DNA of 64,000 bases from Algimonas porphyrae (lineage in GTDB: Bacteria > Pseudomonadota > Alphaproteobacteria > Caulobacterales > Maricaulaceae): the NCBI RefSeq assembly GCF_041429795.1, contig NZ_CP163424.1, forward strand, positions 870,001 to 934,000, in the 5' to 3' direction. Shown here piece by piece: positions 1-10,917 of the stretch. The position numbers were made by a program, and so were the translations under genes. Numbering within the stretch: position 1 is the first letter of the stretch; each line of letters starts with the position of its first letter. The notes below the pieces were generated by a model. It was not told the origin of the DNA and searched no databases. It saw only the letters and a list, made by a program, of their open reading frames with translations.

Positions 1-2549
<2,549 letters not shown>

Positions 2550-2656
2550 CTCGATCTCGTTGGCGCTCATGCGCGTGGCTTGCCAGCTACGCCTGACGCA
2601 CGGTCAGACGATATCTTTACTATTCAGATTTCACCGCTTTTCGTGGCCTGCATTAA

Positions 2657-2771
2657 CCGGGTGGTTATTGCGAGAGGTCCCCACCCGATCCCATTCCGAA
2701 CTCGGTCGTTAAGCCTCTCAGCGCCGATGGTACTTTGTCTTAAGGCACGGGAGAGTAGGTCACCGCCCGGT
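2657..2771 (+). rRNA. rrf: 5S ribosomal RNA
   Basis: About 115 bases with the 5S hallmarks: GGTGGTTATTGCGAGAGGT near the 5' end, the loop A-C core CCCATTCCGAACTCGG, and a 3' segment GGGAGAGTAGGTCACCGCCC that pairs with the 5' strand. It lies about 107 bases after the 23S end. Exact termini are uncertain by a few bases. Many alphaproteobacterial operons carry tRNA-fMet directly after 5S. Here a terminator follows, and tRNA-fMet lies 1.5 kb further on with its own promoter. Confidence 0.95.
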
Positions 2772-2822
2772 TTATCCAGGCCACGACTCAGCGGTTTCAT
2801 CCTCCGATTACACAGAACAGAT

Positions 2823-2856
2823 AACGTCCCCGGCATAGCGCCGGGGGCGTTTTTTG
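2823..2856 (+). terminator. rho-independent terminator of the rRNA operon
   Basis: A GC-rich stem, ACGTCCCCGGC against GCCGGGGGCGT with an ATAGC loop region, is followed directly by six T residues. It lies about 50 bases after 5S and should end the rrn transcript. Confidence 0.9.
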
Positions 2857-3414
2857 TTTCTGGTGAGTTCATTTTTCGTTATTTTACAAGTTTTGGTTGT
2901 TCAGCTAAGATTGTCTTTATGATGCGAAAGATGAAACTGGCGGGTAATGGCGGCTCTGGCCTTGCCCCTTTCTCTGTTTGCAGCGATGCTATCGTCTCAG
3001 GACTATTGGCTTTCTGATTAAGAACATGACAAGTCTTGATCATCTGGGCCGCTCAGGATCTCCACCTCTCATCGTAACGCAGCATGGTTGTGATAGCGGT
3101 ATTCCCGGCCAGACTTGTGTGGATCCGTGTACAATCCTTACGCTGAAGCTCCATCCGGACTTGTTGGGTATTTATAGTTATGGATGTAAACTCAAGATTA
3201 GGGGAGCCTACCTAGCAATTAATGTGGACATCAAGGCCTGCGCGAAGAGCGTCTATTGGCCATCGAAGCAGGTGGTTGCGTAGCGACTCATATATGATCT
3301 GAAATGGCTCAATGGTCAGGCCCATGGCGGAAAACGTCTGACGGCGAAGTTCGCCCATTGTCAAAGAAACACACAAAGTCAGGCGTTGCATGATCGCTCA
3401 GGTGGAATGCAGAC
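2857..3414. other. gap of about 560 bases without a recognisable gene
   Basis: AT-richer than the rest of the window. A 101-codon frame at 2978-3283 looks like a chance frame, with no visible ribosome binding site or family motif. No tRNA or repeat was seen. The downstream end should hold the promoter of the orphan membrane gene that follows, but no clear -35/-10 pair could be assigned. Confidence 0.5.
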
Positions 3415-4176
3415 TTGTGCGATCTCACCATGAAGCGCGGTCGGTACAACAAAAGGACTGCGGGATCCGCATTGCTGAGCGTTGAAGATTGGATTTTATT
3501 GATCTTGCTGGCGTGCTTGGGTCTCGTCTGGTCACGCATTCTTTTTCTCTTTACCGCCATGTCGTCTGCTTGCGCCGAGCAATATGCGGTCATGGGGTAT
3601 GTTGAGACAGGATGGCTCGCAGGGCATACAATATGGTCTATGCTCTTCTGGGTGACCTGCCTTTCTGCAGCCTATGCGCAGGTCGTCATCATCACGTTCC
3701 CGAATAATCGTTTGTCGACTCTTGTCTTCCGAATTCTCATTTTGAGCGGATTTTTATTACTCGCTGTCGGATTTAGAATGATGATGGTTCATCAACCTGT
3801 GCGACCGGACGGACAAGTGATGATTAATTGGAAATACGATCCTTGGGATAAACATGGAGGCCTCAATCCTGATTTTATAAAGTTTGAGACACTTCATGAG
3901 TACTTTGAATATGGGCGTCCGGCTTGCTTGCTGGTGCGCAACCGAAGTCTCGTTCTACCGAAGATGTCGTCGGGGTGGCGTGGTCGTCGGCAACATGTCT
4001 TTGCCGATCAGAGCACGCTCGAAGGTCTCTTGATAGAGGCTCATAAAGACAGTCAAGTCTATATACCGCTGTCTGATCAAGAGGTCGCTCACCTTCAAGC
4101 GCTCATTCTACCGACAAACAGGGTTTACGGCGGGGCTATTCAATGGGACCAAATCACAGAAAAGACTGAGCAATAG
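3415..4176 (+). CDS. orphan membrane protein, unknown function
   Basis: 253 residues from a TTG start; an in-frame ATG at 3430 would give 248. AGGTGG ten bases before the TTG could serve as a ribosome site. Three hydrophobic spans near residues 27-49, 71-95 and 103-125 are followed by a soluble domain of about 125 residues. The end of that domain (VFADQSTLEGLLIEAH, VYIPLSDQEV) loosely recalls the periplasmic part of ExbD-like proteins, but this is not enough to assign a family. Part of the gene is only about 43% GC against about 60% around it, which suggests a foreign or recently evolved gene. It sits alone between 5S rRNA and tRNA-fMet. Confidence 0.7.
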   Translation: MCDLTMKRGRYNKRTAGSALLSVEDWILLILLACLGLVWSRILFLFTAMSSACAEQYAVMGYVETGWLAGHTIWSMLFWVTCLSAAYAQVVIITFPNNRLSTLVFRILILSGFLLLAVGFRMMMVHQPVRPDGQVMINWKYDPWDKHGGLNPDFIKFETLHEYFEYGRPACLLVRNRSLVLPKMSSGWRGRRQHVFADQSTLEGLLIEAHKDSQVYIPLSDQEVAHLQALILPTNRVYGGAIQWDQITEKTEQ

Positions 4177-4187
4177 CACCAATGCCC

Positions 4188-4216
4188 TTGCAACCCTGAC
4201 GCCCCTTCCATATATG
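4188..4216 (+). promoter_or_regulatory. sigma70-type promoter of tRNA-fMet
   Basis: TTGCAA at 4188-4193 and TATATG at 4211-4216 are separated by 17 bases. The predicted start, near 4223, is a few bases before the mature tRNA. The initiator tRNA therefore seems to have its own promoter and not depend on rrn read-through. Confidence 0.65.
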
Positions 4217-4229
4217 CCTCTTCTCTTGG

Positions 4230-4306
<77 letters not shown>

Positions 4307-4312
4307 ACGATA

Positions 4313-4340
4313 AAATCCCGCCCTTGAGGCGGGATTTTTC
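4313..4340 (+). terminator. terminator after tRNA-fMet
   Basis: Inverted repeat AAATCCCGCC / GGCGGGATTT with a short loop, continuing into TTTTCG. It lies seven bases after the tRNA CCA end. Confidence 0.85.
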
Positions 4341-4381
4341 GTTTAGGAGAGGGACCTGGCGGGTAGTCCTGATCAGTTTGG

Positions 4382-5149
4382 ATGGCGCGAGGTTGGACAA
4401 TCGCGGCTGATGAATGTTCTTGTATTGTTCTCACCAACTGCTTTACTGCGGGCATGCAATACAGGTTGGATATGGAAGGCGGGACGGATCGGCTTCGCCG
4501 GATCGATGCCAGCCTGCGCGGCCATTTTCCAGGGTTTCCGCCTCGTTATCTGATCCTTGATCCCGTCAGTCAGCTGGTCATGAGCCTTTTGGGCGGTCAG
4601 ACGCGCAGCGACGTGTCTCGCGCCGCTCATCTCGCCTTGTGGAGCCGGTATGGTGGCTGCTGGTCGGCTGTTCGCAATGCAGGACCTGACGCCATTCACG
4701 CCTTGATCAGCGACGTCACATACGCTGACAGGAAAGCCCTCTATATGGTCGACATCCTCACGCGGATCACAGGCCCGTCCGGTCGACCGGATCTGGGCCA
4801 TCTCACCGCGATGAGCGTTGCCGAAGCCCATGCCTATCTGGAGGGCTTGAAAGGCGTCGGTCCGAAAATCGCGGCCGCCGTTCTGAATACGAGTACGCTA
4901 CGCAAGCGATCGCTGGTGATCGATACGCATCACCGTCGTATTCTCCAACGGCTCGGCTTTCTGGAGGCCGGGACCAGCTTTCCGAAAGCTTATCGGGAGA
5001 TCATGCCGTTGCTGCCGCCCGAATGGGACCCCGCGTGGATCGATGTCCACCACATGCTGTTCAAACGTCTGGGGCAACTGATCTGTCGTCCGCATGCGGG
5101 TCACTGCCATCGCTGCCCGCTACAATGGGACTGCCCCGCCTTTCAGTGA
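4382..5149 (+). CDS. endonuclease III-like DNA glycosylase (HhH-GPD, iron-sulfur)
   Basis: Up to 255 residues. The helix-hairpin-helix LKGVGPKIAAAVLN carries the lysine at the catalytic position of endonuclease III. The following VIDTHHRRI carries the catalytic aspartate. The C-terminus has a Cys-X6-Cys-X2-Cys-X5-Cys cluster (CRPHAGHCHRCPLQWDC) for a 4Fe-4S centre. The family removes damaged bases and cuts abasic sites. The first 30 residues look unconserved, so internal ATG codons at 4454 or 4472 are possible starts. It stands alone just after tRNA-fMet. It may be a divergent Nth paralogue and not the main Nth, so no symbol is given. Confidence 0.88.
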   Translation: MARGWTIAADECSCIVLTNCFTAGMQYRLDMEGGTDRLRRIDASLRGHFPGFPPRYLILDPVSQLVMSLLGGQTRSDVSRAAHLALWSRYGGCWSAVRNAGPDAIHALISDVTYADRKALYMVDILTRITGPSGRPDLGHLTAMSVAEAHAYLEGLKGVGPKIAAAVLNTSTLRKRSLVIDTHHRRILQRLGFLEAGTSFPKAYREIMPLLPPEWDPAWIDVHHMLFKRLGQLICRPHAGHCHRCPLQWDCPAFQ

Positions 5150-5325
5150 GAGTCATGGAAGACCGGGTCATCTGACGCACGTCCAGGACAGGCGCCAGAG
5201 AACGGATAGTCTCACGGCGTTGATATCTCGGCGCATACTGGTCACGACGCCTTCAACCGACCTCTTTTCGGTCGACCCATCACAGGTGGATTGATCCGCG
5301 CCGTCCAAACCGCCATGCAGGGGCG

Positions 5326-6246
5326 ATGAACCACTTTCTATCGCTCGCTGATCTCTCGCCGGTGCAACTCCGCACCATTCTCGACGACGCGCATCGTCGC
5401 AAGGCGGCCCGTGCCGGGCGCCCTAAAGGCGCGGCAGACGATGATGCGTCGCTGTCGGGCCATACGCTAGCCATGGTTTTCGAAAAGTCGTCGACACGGA
5501 CGCGTTTTTCGTTCGAGCAGGCGATGCGTCAGCTGGGCGGCAGCGCCATCGTCGCCACCTCTGATCAAATGCAATTGGGGCGCGGCGAACCCGTCAAAGA
5601 TACGGCACGCGTTCTGTCACGCTATGTCGACGCCGTCATGCTACGCGTCAATTCGCATGACACGCTGACCGAATTTGCCCGTCATGCGAGCGTGCCGATC
5701 ATCAATGGACTGTCGGATTATAATCACCCCTGCCAGATCATCGCCGATCTGATGACGCTGGAAGAAAGGGGGCTGACACTGAAGGGCGCAAAGCTCGCCT
5801 GGATCGGCGACGGGAACAATGTCGCCATGAGCTTCGTGAACTGCGCCGCGCAGCTCGGCTTTTCCCTGATCGTCGCCAGCCCGGACGGTTACCGCCTGAA
5901 GGGTCAGCATATCGAACGGGCCCGCGCTGCCGGAGCCGACATTCATCTCACGGATCATCCGGACGCAGCTGCGGACGGGGCTGATGCGCTGATCACGGAC
6001 TGCTTCGTCTCTATGGGCGATACGGATTATGACGCACGCGTCGCCGCCTTGTCATCCTTCAATCTGGATGCGGCGCGTGTCGCCAAGGCCAAGCCTGAGG
6101 CCGTCGTCCTGCATTGCCTGCCGGCCTATCGCGGGCAGGAGATCACTGACGCCGTGATGGAGGGCCCGCAATCGGCGATCTGGGATGAGGCCGAGAACCG
6201 GTTGCATGCACAAAAATCCATACTGAGCTGGTGTCTTCGCCCGTAA
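5326..6246 (+). CDS. argF: ornithine carbamoyltransferase
   Basis: 306 residues, the normal length. It makes citrulline from ornithine and carbamoyl phosphate in arginine synthesis. The carbamoyl-phosphate loop SSTRTRFSFE lies near residue 55, HPCQIIADLMT near residue 130, and the ornithine-binding HCLPAYRGQEI motif near residue 266. ATG start. argD, often its neighbour in alphaproteobacteria, is 5.5 kb downstream on the same strand; ggt, a kinase, gcrA and a permease lie between. The preceding 176 bases contain a small ACCGA/TCGGT hairpin near 5255-5277 and no gene. Confidence 0.97.
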   Translation: MNHFLSLADLSPVQLRTILDDAHRRKAARAGRPKGAADDDASLSGHTLAMVFEKSSTRTRFSFEQAMRQLGGSAIVATSDQMQLGRGEPVKDTARVLSRYVDAVMLRVNSHDTLTEFARHASVPIINGLSDYNHPCQIIADLMTLEERGLTLKGAKLAWIGDGNNVAMSFVNCAAQLGFSLIVASPDGYRLKGQHIERARAAGADIHLTDHPDAAADGADALITDCFVSMGDTDYDARVAALSSFNLDAARVAKAKPEAVVLHCLPAYRGQEITDAVMEGPQSAIWDEAENRLHAQKSILSWCLRP

Positions 6247-6546
6247 GGGCATGTTGCGTGTAGGGAAGGCGCAGCCCGATGCGCATAAGGATGGCCGCGC
6301 TGACAGCCGGGCCGAGCCCCAGAGCTTTCAGCCTTTATCGGAATTTCCGCTGACGCAACAGATGTGTGCGATCCAGACACTCTTACTTTTGTTGAAGTCG
6401 GCTTTGGGCTGAAGATATTGTATTTGAAAACTTGAACCTGTTGGTGACCAAGCCGGAAGAAGACCGCAGTGTCGAGGTCCAGCATCCTTGAACTCTAACC
6501 CGAACGAACCTTGCGCGATCCGTCCTCACGCGCCAAAGCGTTCGAC
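6247..6546. other. intergenic region before ggt with a possible promoter
   Basis: About 300 bases without a gene. TTGAAG at 6392-6397 and GATATT at 6414-6419, 16 bases apart, form a weak sigma70-like candidate that would start transcription near 6427. The stretch is AT-richer than the flanking genes. No operator palindrome was seen. Confidence 0.4.
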
Positions 6547-8337
6547 ATGACCTTACGCCTGCTTCTACTGACCTCCGCCCTGATTGTCGCGGGGTGCGGG
6601 ACGGCTGCCGATACCTCGCCGGACACGGTGCAGGCGCAGACCGCCGTGTCGCAGGGCATGGTGACGGCGGCCAATCCCTATGCGGTCGAAGCGGGCGCGG
6701 ATATTCTGCGCGCGGGCGGGTCCGCCGTGGACGCTGCCGTGGCTGTTCAGGCCGTGCTGGGGCTGGTAGAACCGCAAAGCTCGGGCCTTGGCGGCGGGGC
6801 CTTCATGGTGCTGCACGATCCAAAAACGGATAAGACCTGGACTTATGACGGGCGCGAAACCGCCCCGGCGGCGGCGACCTCCGCCCTGTTTCTGGACGAA
6901 AGCGGACAGCCGCTGCGTTATTTTGACGGGATTGCGTCCGGTCGCTCAACGGGTGTTCCCGGGGCGGTGGCAATGCTCGGCATGGCGCATGCGGATTATG
7001 GAAAGCTCGACTGGTCCGAAACGTTCAACCCGGCGATCGCGCTGGCCGAAGACGGTTTCGTCGTTAGTCCGCGCATGGCCGATCTGGTCGCGCGTATGGG
7101 GCGTTTCGTACTGCCGCGCGATGATAATGCGCGGGCCTATTTCTTTGTCGACGGCGATCCGGAACGGCCCATCCCAGCGGGTTTTAAACGCGATAACCCG
7201 GCCTATGCCGACACGCTGCGCGCCATTGCCGCTGATCCGCGCGCTCTGCTGACAGGTCCGATCGCGCAGGCGATTATCGACAAGACGCGCGAAGCCCCGC
7301 TGCCGGGGACGCTTACCCTTGATGATATGGCGAATTATCAGCCGATCAAAAAGCCGGCGCTTTGTTCCACCTATCGCAATCATCGTCTCTGTTCCGCGCC
7401 GCCGCCCTCATCCGGCGGGGTCGGCGTGCAGGCCATTCTCGGCATGCTCGAACCGTTCGATATGGCGCGCGTTGGCCCCGGCGTGGAGGGCTGGCACTAT
7501 TTCATCGAAGCCAGCCAACTCGCCTATGCCGATCGCGACCGCTATGTCGGCGATCCCGCCTTTGTCACCGTCCCAATCGATACAATGCTGGATAAGGGCT
7601 ATCTGGCGGGCCGGTCCGGGCTGATCAAACCCATGGCGGCGCTGGCCAACTATCCGGCCGGCAATCTGGGGGTGGCGGGGACGGACGCGACTGCGGAAGT
7701 CCCGGGGACGTCGCATTTTACCATCGTCGATGCCGACGGGTTGATTGTCTCCATGACCACGACGGTCGAAGCGCCGTTCGGCTCACAGCGTATGGTGCGG
7801 GGCTTCATGCTCAACAATGAGCTGACGGATTTTTCCTTCCGTCCCACGGATGATGCGGGCAATCCGATCGCGAACCGGGTCCAACCGGGCAAGCGTCCCC
7901 GCTCTTCCATGGCACCGCATATCGTCTTCGGTCCGAACGGCGATTTCGCCTTTGCCACGGGGTCGCCCGGCGGCAATGCGATCCTCGCTTATACAGCCAA
8001 ATCGATCGTCGGTATGATCGACTGGAACCTCAGCGCGCAGGATGCGATCAACCTGCCCAATGTCATCGCTCGCAACGGAACCGTAAGGATGGAAGCGCGC
8101 GACCTGCCCGAAGAAGATACGGATGAGGTCCAGCGTGCCGGTCCGGCGCAGGAATTCGGAATGCAGTCAGACATTATCGAAGGGCTGGAATCGATGGGCC
8201 ATGATATCGTCCGCTCGCGCGGCGAAATCAGCGGCCTGCACATCATCCACCGCCTCCCGGACGGCACACTCGATGGCGGAGCCGACCCCCGGCGCGAAGG
8301 CATCGTGATCCGCGTCGATAATGCAGACGCACCCTGA
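6547..8337 (+). CDS. ggt: gamma-glutamyltranspeptidase, lipoprotein form
   Basis: 596 residues from the ATG at 6547; a TTG at 6511 in the same frame would only add 12 residues before the signal. The signal peptide ends in a lipobox (ALIVAG then Cys), so the enzyme is probably anchored to a membrane on the periplasmic side. The family is an Ntn hydrolase that cuts itself before a catalytic threonine, here the Thr of PGTSHFTIVDADG. The GSPGGNAILAY oxyanion motif follows about 80 residues later. It hydrolyses glutathione and transfers glutamyl groups. Proline- and glycine-rich lid segments typical of the family are present. It appears monocistronic. Confidence 0.93.
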   Translation: MTLRLLLLTSALIVAGCGTAADTSPDTVQAQTAVSQGMVTAANPYAVEAGADILRAGGSAVDAAVAVQAVLGLVEPQSSGLGGGAFMVLHDPKTDKTWTYDGRETAPAAATSALFLDESGQPLRYFDGIASGRSTGVPGAVAMLGMAHADYGKLDWSETFNPAIALAEDGFVVSPRMADLVARMGRFVLPRDDNARAYFFVDGDPERPIPAGFKRDNPAYADTLRAIAADPRALLTGPIAQAIIDKTREAPLPGTLTLDDMANYQPIKKPALCSTYRNHRLCSAPPPSSGGVGVQAILGMLEPFDMARVGPGVEGWHYFIEASQLAYADRDRYVGDPAFVTVPIDTMLDKGYLAGRSGLIKPMAALANYPAGNLGVAGTDATAEVPGTSHFTIVDADGLIVSMTTTVEAPFGSQRMVRGFMLNNELTDFSFRPTDDAGNPIANRVQPGKRPRSSMAPHIVFGPNGDFAFATGSPGGNAILAYTAKSIVGMIDWNLSAQDAINLPNVIARNGTVRMEARDLPEEDTDEVQRAGPAQEFGMQSDIIEGLESMGHDIVRSRGEISGLHIIHRLPDGTLDGGADPRREGIVIRVDNADAP

Positions 8338-8420
8338 TCAGGGTCGAGTAAATGGGGGTTGTGCCAAGTGACAGAGCACATTCAATCCCGCATTCCCGCG
8401 CCATGCGAGAGATGGCCTCT

Positions 8421-8452
8421 GGTTAGATGGAGGCGGCTGCCTGCATCTAACC
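8421..8452. repeat. perfect intergenic hairpin
   Basis: GGTTAGATG pairs with CATCTAACC across 32 bases, with an inner AGGC/GCCT stem. It lies between convergent ggt and the kinase gene, so it could slow or end transcripts, but it has no T tract. Confidence 0.6.
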
Positions 8453-8453
8453 A

Positions 8454-8577
8454 GTCATCCCGGACAAGCGGTATCAGCCGCGCAGATCCGGGACCTGACG
8501 CAACAGCTAGACAGCAGACCGCGCTCCATCCCGCTAGGTCCTGGCTCTGCGGCGCAAGCGCCTTGGTCGGGATGACG
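8454..8577. repeat. intergenic palindromic repeat of the GTCATCCCGGA type
   Basis: The segment begins GTCATCCCGGAC and ends GTCGGGATGAC, with GATCCGGGACCTG inside. Elements with GTCATCCCGG / CCGGGATGAC ends are scattered between genes in many alphaproteobacteria, usually at 3' ends. This copy lies between convergent genes, as expected. Only one copy was found in this window. Confidence 0.6.
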
Positions 8578-8590
8578 AAAGAGAGCGGGG

Positions 8591-9994
8591 TCAGGCCGGC
8601 TCTGCGAGGGGGAGGCCGAGAATGAAGCGGGTGCCGTCGGGGCCTGTGTCGAGCAGTTCGAGCGAGCCGCCCATCCCTTCGGCGAGTTCCTTGGAAATGG
8701 ACAGGCCGAGGCCGGTGCTGCCTTCGCTCTGACCGCGTGTGAATGGCAGAAACAGCCTGTCTTCGACGGATTCCGGAAGGCCGGGGCCATTGTCCTCGAT
8801 GGTGATGATGGCGGTTTCGCCGACAATATCCGCCGAAATCTCGACACGGGGCTTGGCGCGGTCAGCCATGGCCTGCGCAGCGTTGCGGGTCAGATTGGAC
8901 AGGATACGATAGAGCTGTTCCGGGTCTGCCCTGACCCAGACATCACGAGCGATCCGGTTCGATACCCAGATACGTGGAAAGGCGGTGCGCATATCCATCT
9001 GCACATCGGCGACGATCCGGCTCAACGGCAGCCGTTCCAGATCGGGCTGCGGCTCGCGGGCGGAACTGTAGGTCAACACTTCCTCGGTCAGGCCGACCCC
9101 GCGCTCGACGGTCCGCGTCAGGCGCTCGCCCATCTCTGCCAGCTTGGGGTCCGGGTTCATCGACAGCCGGTCCGCCATCAGCAGCGCGGTCGACAGCACA
9201 TTGCGCAGATCGTGATTGATCTTGGTGACCGACAGGCCGAGTGAAGCCAAACGCTCGCGCTGCCGGAAGGCGGAGCGCAGCGATTGCTTGACCTCGTGAA
9301 ATTCGCGCTGCAGCTGCCCGATTTCGTCGGCGCGCATAGTTGGCGGCCCGGATCGTTGCTTGCGCTCCGGCGCTTCGCGAAAGGCGGTCATATCGTGCGC
9401 CAGACGCTGAATCGGTCGCACGATCAGGCGCAGCATGGAGAAATAGATCAGCGCCCCGACAAAGGCCGCAATCAGCAGGCTCAGGATCAGAATGCGGCCC
9501 GCATAGGCGCGCAGGTCAGCCCCGATCGCGGCACAGGGCACGAGCAGTTCCAGACGGTCCTGTCCAGCCACGGGCGAGGGTGCGATCACACGCAGATAGC
9601 CGTTGCCGCGGGCGAAGAAGTCCATCGACGTGCCGATGAAATTGGGCAGACGCCGGGATTTGCGCAGATCTTCAGTCGCGATGACTTTTGCATCGGGCGC
9701 ATCGCCGACGATCAGGATCGTGCGACCGTCCTGAAAGGCGGCCAGAAAGACGGCGTCCGTCTGGAGCATGAATTGCTCGGCCAGCATTTGCGATGCTTCT
9801 CGGGAACTGGCCTCAGCGTCCTGGCTCATCAGGGCCTCGGCAACCAGACCGGCCGAGCGGGCCCGCATCTCCAGCCCTTCCTGCCGGAACGACGCGATGG
9901 ACGGCACGAACAGCAGCAGTTCTGCGAGCATGACGAAACCGATCGTCAGGCCAAGCAGGCGGGCAGACAGGGAACGGGCGAAGAGGCGGCGCAC
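8591..9994 (-). CDS. orphan sensor histidine kinase with HAMP domain
   Basis: 467 residues. A membrane span near residues 13-36, an extracytoplasmic sensor of about 140 residues, a second span near 175-197, then a HAMP linker. The H-box is INHDLRNVLSTALLMADRL. The ATP-binding boxes are EDNGPGLPE and STGLGLSISKELAEGMGG. No response regulator is adjacent, so its partner is elsewhere. The sensor domain is not a type I recognise, and the stimulus cannot be read from context. It is convergent with ggt and followed by gcrA on the same strand about 75 bases upstream of its start. Confidence 0.9.
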   Translation of the reverse strand: MRRLFARSLSARLLGLTIGFVMLAELLLFVPSIASFRQEGLEMRARSAGLVAEALMSQDAEASSREASQMLAEQFMLQTDAVFLAAFQDGRTILIVGDAPDAKVIATEDLRKSRRLPNFIGTSMDFFARGNGYLRVIAPSPVAGQDRLELLVPCAAIGADLRAYAGRILILSLLIAAFVGALIYFSMLRLIVRPIQRLAHDMTAFREAPERKQRSGPPTMRADEIGQLQREFHEVKQSLRSAFRQRERLASLGLSVTKINHDLRNVLSTALLMADRLSMNPDPKLAEMGERLTRTVERGVGLTEEVLTYSSAREPQPDLERLPLSRIVADVQMDMRTAFPRIWVSNRIARDVWVRADPEQLYRILSNLTRNAAQAMADRAKPRVEISADIVGETAIITIEDNGPGLPESVEDRLFLPFTRGQSEGSTGLGLSISKELAEGMGGSLELLDTGPDGTRFILGLPLAEPA

Positions 9995-10069
9995 AATGGC
10001 TATGCTCTAATTGAAAAGGCGCGCCCGGCAAGGCGCGCCTCGAATTATCCTGAAATCGTGATGTCCCGC

Positions 10070-10615
10070 TTACCGGAGGCGTTTGCGCGATGTTGGGGCG
10101 GGGCCGATGCTGATCATCTTACCGGAACTGTTTCGGCGGCGCGATGGCTGATAGGCGACCATGGAGTGCGGCGTGCAATAGGGCTCGTCCGGGTCGGTCT
10201 TGCGACCGCAGAAGCGAAACTCATCCGCGGACGGATCGCCGATCGGGAATTTGCACATGTGATCCGTCAGGGTCAGGATCGTTGCATAGCTTCCGTCCTT
10301 GAGCGGTTTGGCTTCCAGGGGGGGCTCGGTCGATACGGGCAAGCTCGACGGCTGTGCTTTGGGTTTAGCCGCACTGCGGCGGGTCGCGGGCTGCGCCTTG
10401 GCGGGCTTGGGTTTAGGCGTGGCGCGGGCTGTCGTCTGGGTCTTGGCCGGCTTGGGACGGCTCGGCTTGGCCCGTCCGGACAGGCCCAGACGGTGCACTT
10501 TGCCGATGACGGCATTGCGTGTGACCCCGCCCAGCTGCTTGGCGATCTGCGAGGCTGACAGGCCCTCAGCCCAGAGTTTGCTCAGGGTTGCAACGCGGTC
10601 TTCGGTCCAGGCCAT
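10070..10615 (-). CDS. gcrA: GcrA cell-cycle regulator
   Basis: 181 residues from the ATG at 10615, which has a strong GGAG about eight bases upstream. The N-terminal helix-turn-helix-like segment, MAWTEDRVATLSKLWAEG followed by SASQIAKQLGGVTRNAVIGKV, is diagnostic. The middle is a Lys/Pro/Ala-rich linker. The C-terminus CKFPIGDPSADEFRFCG with CTPHSMVAYQP is the conserved RNA-polymerase sigma70-contacting domain. In Caulobacter, GcrA activates promoters methylated at GANTC by CcrM, and its presence implies a CtrA/GcrA/CcrM cell cycle here. An upstream in-frame start at 10669 is unlikely, because the extra residues are unconserved. Confidence 0.95.
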   Translation of the reverse strand: MAWTEDRVATLSKLWAEGLSASQIAKQLGGVTRNAVIGKVHRLGLSGRAKPSRPKPAKTQTTARATPKPKPAKAQPATRRSAAKPKAQPSSLPVSTEPPLEAKPLKDGSYATILTLTDHMCKFPIGDPSADEFRFCGRKTDPDEPYCTPHSMVAYQPSRRRNSSGKMISIGPAPTSRKRLR

Positions 10616-10917
10616 GGACGATCTCCTTCGGTGTGTGTGCGGGCCAGGCATTGATCCGGGTCCACACACTATATGTAGATGTCAGTGTCACAGGTCTGGT
10701 AGCAAGCTCAGCCGGAACCACAAAATGTAGGTGTGGTCCTGTCCACAAGAATCAAGATATTGTGTTGCGTTCATCCACAGGGTGCGCCACTCATCGCCGC
10801 GTTTGCGGACTTTTCGGGTCGGACCGGGTCGCGGTGAAAATCACTTGCGACATGCTCGGACTTGCGGCCCGGCTGTCTTATTGCACTTTTGCACCGGTCC
10901 GATCTATGGGGCGATCC
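10616..10917. other. divergent intergenic region between gcrA and the ABC permease
   Basis: About 300 bases without a gene. It contains the gcrA ribosome site and one GANTC sequence (GAATC at 10749-10753), the CcrM target. A single 5-mer is not more than chance would give. No promoter could be assigned firmly for either gene. Confidence 0.4.

Noticed and set aside
2978-3283. 101-codon plus-strand frame in the gap after the rRNA operon
   Set aside because: No ribosome site, no recognisable sequence, and irregular composition; left as non-coding.
9284-10558. 424-codon plus-strand frame across the kinase and gcrA genes
   Set aside because: Antisense to two well-supported genes; GC-rich codon third positions keep antisense frames open.
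10749-10753. GANTC methylation site as evidence of GcrA self-regulation
   Set aside because: A single 5-base match in 300 bases is expected by chance, and no promoter could be placed next to it.
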